This document shows positions 57,765 to 64,000 of a DNA stretch of 64,000 nucleotides, in pieces. The stretch covers positions 12,725,249 to 12,789,248 of the forward strand of contig OZ038423.1 in the NCBI GenBank assembly GCA_964036155.1, read 5' to 3'. Below the pieces are notes generated by a model, which saw only the letters and a list, made by a program, of their open reading frames with translations, ran no database searches and had not been told where the DNA came from. Source of the DNA: Diploscapter coronatus (lineage: Eukaryota; Nematoda; Chromadorea; Rhabditida; Rhabditidae). Every line of letters starts with the position of its first letter. Position 1 is the first letter of the stretch. The translations under genes and the position numbers were made by a program.

Positions 57765-59063
57765 CATTACGCTTAACCAACAACAACAACAATACAAAAC
57801 AACGTGATATTCCAAAGCCCCATTAGCCTTGAATGCCTAAATCGCGAGAAGTCGAGTAGCCGAGTGGTAAAATGTTCGATCTAAAATGTTTGCAACAAAT
57901 CTCGTCATTTTACCTCAAACTATTTTTTACTAGATGCTAATTTATGATTTTTTTTGCAAAAGTTCAACTTTTGTAAAACACTACCTCGAAATTAAAAAGG
58001 GCTCCTCGCGACTAGGACATCAAGGAAAATGAGAATTATGGGTAACACAAGCTATGCGATGATACAGCCAACAAATGTACATACTTTTACTTTTTATCTA
58101 TACATTTGCTTTTAATCCCGAAGATAGCTAAAAATTTGAAAAAGATTGCCGATTTTTAAAAATTTGTAGCTATTTTTCCAGTTTATACTATCACCGTTGC
58201 CTTTTTACCATCTTACATACTGTGTTTTAAACTTCCTTCGAAAAGTTGACAGAATAAATTTTATCGCTTTAATTTCAAAAATTGTTGACTTTTCAAGGAA
58301 GTTTCCATCTTTGAGCTACTTATCATTACAATTTTTTGCAAAAAATTACGAAATCTCTTCAATTTTCTGGTATTTTTGCTGCTAAAATCTCGTTTTTAAG
58401 GCAGCCCTGTTTTATATTTATTTTTCGACTACCTTATTCCTGAACGTCTGCGGTCAAACTGTTAGGATGTCGAGTTTTCGAATTTTTGCAAAAATATTCG
58501 AATTTTCGAAAATTCTAACCCGACTCCTTTGTTGTTTATTCGTCGTGATTCTCTAGGTCTCGTGAACTTGAATTTTCTCTGCGTTCCGAGTTTGCAATTT
58601 TACCGACCTAAGCTCCGCCCTCTATCGATTTTTTTCCAAATAGTCGACAAAATTGTCTACTCTGATCGAGCTGGTTTGCTCATTAAAATTTAAAAATACC
58701 CGACTTGCGAGGCAACTGAGAGTAAGATATTCACACTTGGATGATTCAAAATTGTTTATTCGTTTGAAAAAGTCCCGATTTTTTCCGTCTAAAATCCCTA
58801 AATTATTCGTTTTTATCTTGACTTTGATTGACTTGGCCCCATGAAATAAACTATTCTGGAAAACGTTTAATTTCTAATTTAGAATGGTTTAGTCCCATGA
58901 AAGTTGCTATTGAAATAGAGTATTTTAAAAATGGCATATCGATGGGAAAATAGTGGCTAGACTGTTATTTTTCCCGTCTTTCGAATCAATATGTTCTATT
59001 TTCCAAATTGCCAAAATTTAAAGTGGTTAGATAGGCTAGGCGGTTTTCATTTTTGACAAAATC
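57765..59063. other. intergenic region upstream of METTL9-like gene
   Basis: 1.3 kb, AT-rich. It contains a tRNA-Ser-like relic near 57850 and otherwise only chance ORFs. Confidence 0.4.
57850..57888 (+). pseudogene. truncated tRNA-Ser-like relic
   Basis: GTCGAGTAGCCGAGTGGTAA, then TGTTCGATCTAAAATG follows the layout of a tRNA-Ser 5' half (GTCG.GGCCGAGTGGT....GTTCGACT.GAAATC). The T-arm and B box are absent. Likely a 5' fragment or SINE remnant. Confidence 0.4.
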
Positions 59064-61046
59064 ATGGCCTACTATCGACGTCAGCGCATTTCCGAGCTAT
59101 TGCAAATGATTCAGGAGGCTGAAAGACAAAAACTCGAATACCAGAAAAATTCGAGAATCTGCTACATGGATCGGTCCGAGTGGTACAGAATTACGGTAGG
59201 ATTTTTCTTTCTAAAATTCAAGAAATTGGAAAAATAAGCAAGATAGAAGCTTTTTTCCAATTGGGGTCAAAATTCTCGGAATGGGAATACAATTTTTAAA
59301 TGAGAAACAACATAAATTCCCAACTTTCAGAATGAGTCCCAACTCACTCCACTCTTGATGTCGACTTTCAAAGCCTCTTTTCTGGATCAGGACACTCAGA
59401 ATTTTCTCGACTATTCTAACGACAGAGCTGACAGTTTTATGTTGCAAGTAGGAATATTAAAATAACGATATTTACTCAAATTACTCCATTGCAAATCACT
59501 CGCAAAAATGTTTAAAAATCGCTATCTTTCAAAATTTCGATACACGACAATCCAAACCTAATACTTCAAAACTGCACACCGTCTACGCGATTTGACGAAA
59601 TAGAGAAGGTATTGAAAACAAAATCTTTCTTTTCTCGTTTTCGCAGTATCTTCATCTTCCTTTATTTTCTTGAAGTATTAGTCTTGGATTGCCGTGGATA
59701 GAAATCCTATAAAGGATATTTTTTTTTTAAAATTTCTATTGTATACAATTTAAAAACTAAAAAATAAAGGTTGTCCCAATTATGGTCAAAAAACCAAATT
59801 ACAGTACTTTCGCAACGTGATGACGGCGATTCTTTCCATTTTCCTGTCGAAGACATCCATAAATGGCTTCCTCGGGTTCGGCAACATGTTCCTGTTCTCA
59901 GAGGGCCAAATTCGCGAATTCCTCAACCTACCCGTGGAGTGGACTCACAAGGGAAAGAGGGTGAGGAAAATACGCTAATTTTTTGGAATTACGATATCTT
60001 CTAAAATATTTCAGGCCCTGGATTTGGGTGCGGGCAACGGAATGATCACGAAAAACCTTGCCGAGATCTATGAACATATCTATGCGACTGAAATGTCAAC
60101 GGTAATTTATATTTTTTAGCTTCTAAAAATTCAAATTTTCAGACTATGCAATATCGCCTGAAACTACAAGGCTTTACTCTCTTGGATGCTCAAAAATGGT
60201 CCTCCGAAAATATCAAATTCGATTTGATTTGTGCCCTGAATCTACTTGATAGGTAAGCTATAATGATTTTAGATTTAAAAAAGTGGGCGTGGTTTATTTT
60301 CTAAAATTTCAACTTTCAATCCCTCGTATTGCATTAAAAGGGGTTTGATCGAAAAGGAGCGAAGGCTTAAAAATTAAACTTTGCAGTTTTCAGACACTTC
60401 GACCCTAAGCTCCTGTTAAGTCAGATTCACTCGACCGCGTTGAAATCGAATTGCCCGGTTTTGATGGCCGTGGTTCTGCCCGTGAAACAATACGTCGAGT
60501 TTCATCCGACGAAATCAAGCAATAATCCGGGTAAACTTGATTTTCTTAATTTCTAACCTGAAATTTGGAATGTTTTCTAAAAAATATTCTAATTTTTATC
60601 CTTAATGTCAAAATGATACGAAATTAAAATTCTGAGAAACGTTCTCTAGATTCAATATTTTCAATTTTGAACAAAGATACATTTGAAAGAGATTTAGTTT
60701 GAACTTTTTGAACATTTCTAATCCCAGATCAAAAAATCAACGTCTACGGTCGCACTTTCGAGCAGCATGCCAATACGCTGGCTCAGAACGAATTCATCCC
60801 TGCCGGCTTTGAGCTGATTCGATGGACCAAATTACCGTATCTTTGTGAGGGCGATATGAAAGAGGTAAGGACTAATGCGATTTGACGTCCTCTGAAAATT
60901 TAACGCTATCTAAGAATTACTGTAATTGTGAATTTCAGAATTTCTATCTTCTCTATGATGCTCTATTCCTATTGAAAGCGGTGCCCAAAAACGATGTTGT
61001 TTACGAAACGTCGGGTGAAAATAGGGAAGTCCGAATTGAACTTTAA
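59064..61046 (+). CDS. METTL9: METTL9/DREV-type protein-histidine methyltransferase
   Basis: S-adenosylmethionine-dependent enzyme of the DREV family. The human member methylates the N1 position of His in His-x-His motifs of proteins. ATG 59064 gives MAYYRRQRISELLQMIQEAE. Then come LSIFLSKTSINGFLGFGNMF, FSEGQIREFLNL, the SAM-binding motif ALDLGAGNGMITKNLAEIYE (about 60015-60070), IYATEMST, FDLICALNLLDR, FDPKLLLSQIHSTAL, VLPVKQYVEFHP, then FEQHANTLAQNEFIPAGFEL, LPYLCEGDMKE and YLLYDALFLLKAVP, stop TAA 61044-61046. LDRhFDP, PyvEFhP and the closing YLLyDAlFLLK are family hallmarks. About eight exons. AATAAA at 61148 and the xpg-1 start 205 bp downstream suggest it is the upstream gene of an operon. 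Confidence 0.9.
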
Positions 61047-61147
61047 AACTATCTCAGGATTTTTCTAATTTATTAAATCAAATTTGTGACTTACATACCC
61101 AATTTTTCCGCTGTGATAAAACCATGATTTTATATGATGACGGTTCT

Positions 61148-61250
61148 AATAAAGTTTAATTTCAACACATTATTTTCTAGAAATTGCCGTGATTCTCGGA
61201 ATGAATATTTTTATTTTTAGGATTGTTAAGCTTTGATTTTCAGATTAAAA
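61148..61250 (+). promoter_or_regulatory. operon-like intercistronic region with SL acceptor
   Basis: AATAAA (61148-61153), U-rich TTATTTTCTAG, an alternative TTTTAG ending 61220 and TTTTCAG ending 61243, just before ATG 61251. About 95 bp from poly(A) signal to acceptor is the spacing expected in nematode operons with SL2-type trans-splicing. Confidence 0.5.
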
Positions 61251-64000
61251 ATGGGAATCAAAGGACTTTGGCCCATTTTGGAGCCCTCGGGAAAGCCCAT
61301 CAATTTGGAGACTTTGGAGGGAAAAACTTTGTCTGTTGGTGAGCAAAAAATTAAATTTTATTCTACTTTTCAAAACTAAAGCAATCTTTACAAATCAGCA
61401 AACCTTACCGTAATCTTGTAGATGTCTCCCTCTGGATTGGCCACGCGAAACTCGGACATTCATTCAACGTGCGGTGCGGCCATATCGCTCTCCTTCTAGG
61501 TAATACATCTTTTAATTTTCAGAAACTAGCATATTTTTCTTCTCTATAAAATTTCTGGGGATAGTGAAAATAGCATCGAATTTCAAGTTTCCCAAGATTA
61601 AACATTTTAGAGAGAATGTGCAAGTTGTTGTACTACAAAATTCGACCCATCTTCGTCTTCGATGGACCGGGAGTGCCACATTTCAAAAAGAGGGTTCAGG
61701 TGGGTTTTTGGATATTTGTTTATTAAAATTTCTCTGAAAACCATTTGAGAAAATACAGTAGGAAAAATTTGACTTGCAAAATTCATGTTACTTTGTTCTT
61801 CTGGAGAAAATCGCTAAAATTATAGTAGCCTTTATTTTTCAGAAAGAGCGTCGCCTCAGACGCCATCTCGACGAATTGGCGTTAACTCAAAGAGGCAAGA
61901 AGCAACTTGAAACTCTTCTTTTGGGCGGCCAAACCCAGGAAGAACTCGAGGACGTCGCACGCCACATTATCGTGCCGAGGAGGGGTGTCAAGGCTGATCT
62001 TAACATTTTTGACTTACCGTAATATTTTATCTTCTAATTCAAAACGGCTCACATCCCAAAATTAATTTCGCTGATATCAAGAAATATTATGAAAGTACTT
62101 TTATTTTCTAGAAGCTACTTATAAAAAACTACTTGAAGAGAAGGCATATAGAGATGTGTTTAAGTAAAACCAAAGCCATTTTTCAAGGTTACGCCCTATT
62201 TTCAGATCAACGTCGGACTGCATTCCTGAAGACCACGAAGACAACTCAGATGATGACGTCATCGATATCACGGATGAGACGGAGATCCAACGCATTGAAA
62301 GACTTGTGGATAAAAGGGAGAAAATCAGAGAGTCCAGACTTAGGCCTAATCAGGTAAACTATTGTTTTTACCTTAGAATTAAATTTGTTCCAGATCCCTC
62401 AAGACTCGAGCGAATTCAGTCAATTCCAATTGAAAAGGATCGTTCAGAAGGGAGTTTTGAATGCAGAAATTGAAAGGGTAAGTTTTCTCAATTTGCAAGA
62501 AGATAGTTTACAATTTTCAGAAAGTCAAGGACCTGACTGGACTTCAGGATATCTCCAGGAAGGTGGATGATGATATTGAGGTCAATTTTCAAAATTTTAT
62601 TTTTAGAATTTTTAATATTGAAAAATTTGCAGATTCTGGAAGGCGAGCAATCCTCATCTTCCGACTCTAAACGCCTCAAACTCACGTTGGACCTCTTCGC
62701 TCACAATTCTTCGGGAAATCAAGAAATCAAACCCGAAGTCGAAAACCCTGAATCTTCCACGGAAAAGCTCTCTTCTCAGGAGATTCTCAGCAAATTGGAA
62801 GAGGCAATTTTTAAATCTTATCCTTTTATTTTCTATTTTCTTCTTAACTTCAGGAAGATTCCAACTCGGAAAAAGGCGAATTTATCAGCAAAAGTTCCGT
62901 CGTTGAAATGATCGCATCGAAAAGAAAGTCCAGGGAAGCGGAGATTGTCATAGCTAGGGGTGAGATTGAAATTTCAAAGCTCTAAAAAGATAGATGGATG
63001 ATTTTGAAAAAAATCGAAATCTATGCGATTTTGAGTATTACTCGCAGTCGGGTGTTAGCAAAGCGAAACGATTGAACGACGAACAATATCGCGGTGCAAA
63101 AATAAATTTATTGACTGAAAACAGAAAAAGAAAACACTCAGCGATTCCTGAGAAATCGAAGTAAAGAATGAGAAAAGCGATAAAGAAAATGTCAAAGAGA
63201 GCAAAAGAAGGAAAAACTGCAATATATCTTATGAAATACAGAAAAAGTGCGTGATCGCACAAAGTCGAAGAAAAAGTTCAGAAGACAACTGGAGCTCATC
63301 GTCATTCGATGACGACGATCTGATTGACGTCGACGACGAAGAAATGATGCGTCAGATTCAGGAGAAAATCGAGAAGGAGAGGTGGGCTTTGAAAGTGCTC
63401 ATTGGTGATGCTATTCAAATCTTTTATTACTATAAAATTGAATACTTGATTCCAGACCGAACTTCGAGAAAAATCGCTTTGAAGGCGAAGATATTGAAGA
63501 TGAAGAGGAATGGGACCCCATGAGGGTAGGATTAAAAGGAGTAAATGTTCAAATTCGATTTCTCCTCTTAAGAATTACCCTGAAGACCGGCCCTCGACTT
63601 CGAAAATGGGCATTGACAACTATGGGAACGATGAAGACTCGGAAGTTCTACAGAGAGACTCGAAAATCCAGAAGGAGCTGCAGGTAAACTGTCTAAAAAT
63701 AAAAAAAAAACATTGAAATAAAAAATACTCTAAGGTAAAAATGTTAAAATAAAAATGAAGATAAGAGTATTGAGGATTTCCTTTCTGCCTGTGGTTTTCC
63801 GTGGGTCGAAGCTCCCGGTGAAGCTGAGGCACAATGCGTTGAACTAGAACGGCTGGAATTGGTTCAGGTAAGAAATCAAAGATTTAGAAAAATTACGTCT
63901 TTTTATAACTTCCCACCTAAAAACCAACGTCCTCCTCTAAAGTTACGCCTTCATCTCCAGGGCGTTGTTTCTGATGACAGTGATGTGTTCGCGTTCGGCG
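61251..64000 (+). CDS. xpg-1: XPG/ERCC5 structure-specific endonuclease, 3' end cut by the window
   Basis: FEN1-family nuclease that makes the 3' incision in nucleotide excision repair. ATG 61251 gives [20 protein letters not shown]. The N-region follows with [33 protein letters not shown] (metal-binding Asp in FVFDG, about 61660), [17 protein letters not shown]. Then comes an acidic, low-conservation spacer (for example [21 protein letters not shown] sequence near 63300), shorter than the human spacer of about 600 residues. The I-region begins near 63770: [44 protein letters not shown], with the catalytic EAEAQ and DDSD acidic residues present. Exon phases agree. The helix-hairpin-helix and C-terminal part lie beyond 64000. 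It is downstream of the METTL9-like gene in a probable operon. Confidence 0.92.

Overview
The window is nuclear DNA of a rhabditid-type nematode, not C. elegans itself. Genes are cut into many exons by introns of about 45-60 bp with TTTCAG or TTTTAG acceptors. Trans-splice-like acceptors sit a few bases before some start codons. The gene families (CUB-like and Thr-rich/C6-like secreted proteins, UGTs, a short BRUCE/UBC-17 homologue) are typical of nematodes. AT content is high outside exons.

Left block, minus strand (1-10.5 kb): the 3'-truncated Cockayne syndrome B ATPase gene (csb-1), a 1-acylglycerol-3-phosphate acyltransferase, and ribosomal protein L10 (rpl-10).

Middle (10.5-28.3 kb): about 18 kb with no convincing protein gene. 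It holds a PIF/Harbinger-like MITE. It also holds a textbook plus-strand core promoter: TATATAAA at 11860, TCAGTC initiator 33 bp downstream, and a perfectly phased heat-shock element (TTCnnGAAnnTTC) at 11657. Downstream there is no long ORF, only about 10 kb of degenerate repeats, including recurrent GTAAGT-containing units and a tandem repeat of about 100 bp. I read this as a candidate heat-inducible long non-coding RNA, analogous in layout to fly hsr-omega or human SatIII. It is the most interesting unexplained feature here. A second cluster of heat-shock half-sites lies at 23.86-23.92 kb.

Right half: ubc-17/BIRC6-type E2 enzyme (28.3-39.6 kb, plus), a UDP-glucuronosyltransferase (40.8-43.5), a Thr-rich secreted C6/DUF281-like protein (44.0-46.8), two tandem CUB-like secreted paralogues (47.5-50.0 and 50.5-52.1), a MatB-like malonyl-CoA synthetase (minus, 52.2-54.6), an unrecognised basic protein (56.0-57.8), METTL9-like histidine methyltransferase (59.1-61.0) and, probably in one operon with it, the XPG/ERCC5 nuclease (61.25 to beyond the window). 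Introns of the secreted-protein genes carry several non-autonomous foldback elements. The second CUB-like gene first looks broken by two TAG codons. Both fall in introns at positions conserved with its paralogue, one with a GC-AG boundary, so I annotate it as intact.

The genes are mostly independent housekeeping or surface/secreted functions. The DNA-repair genes csb-1 and xpg-1 at the two ends act in the same pathway (transcription-coupled repair) but are about 55 kb apart. Exon boundaries were worked out by eye from splice consensus, phase and family similarity; gene ends given are first and last coding bases.
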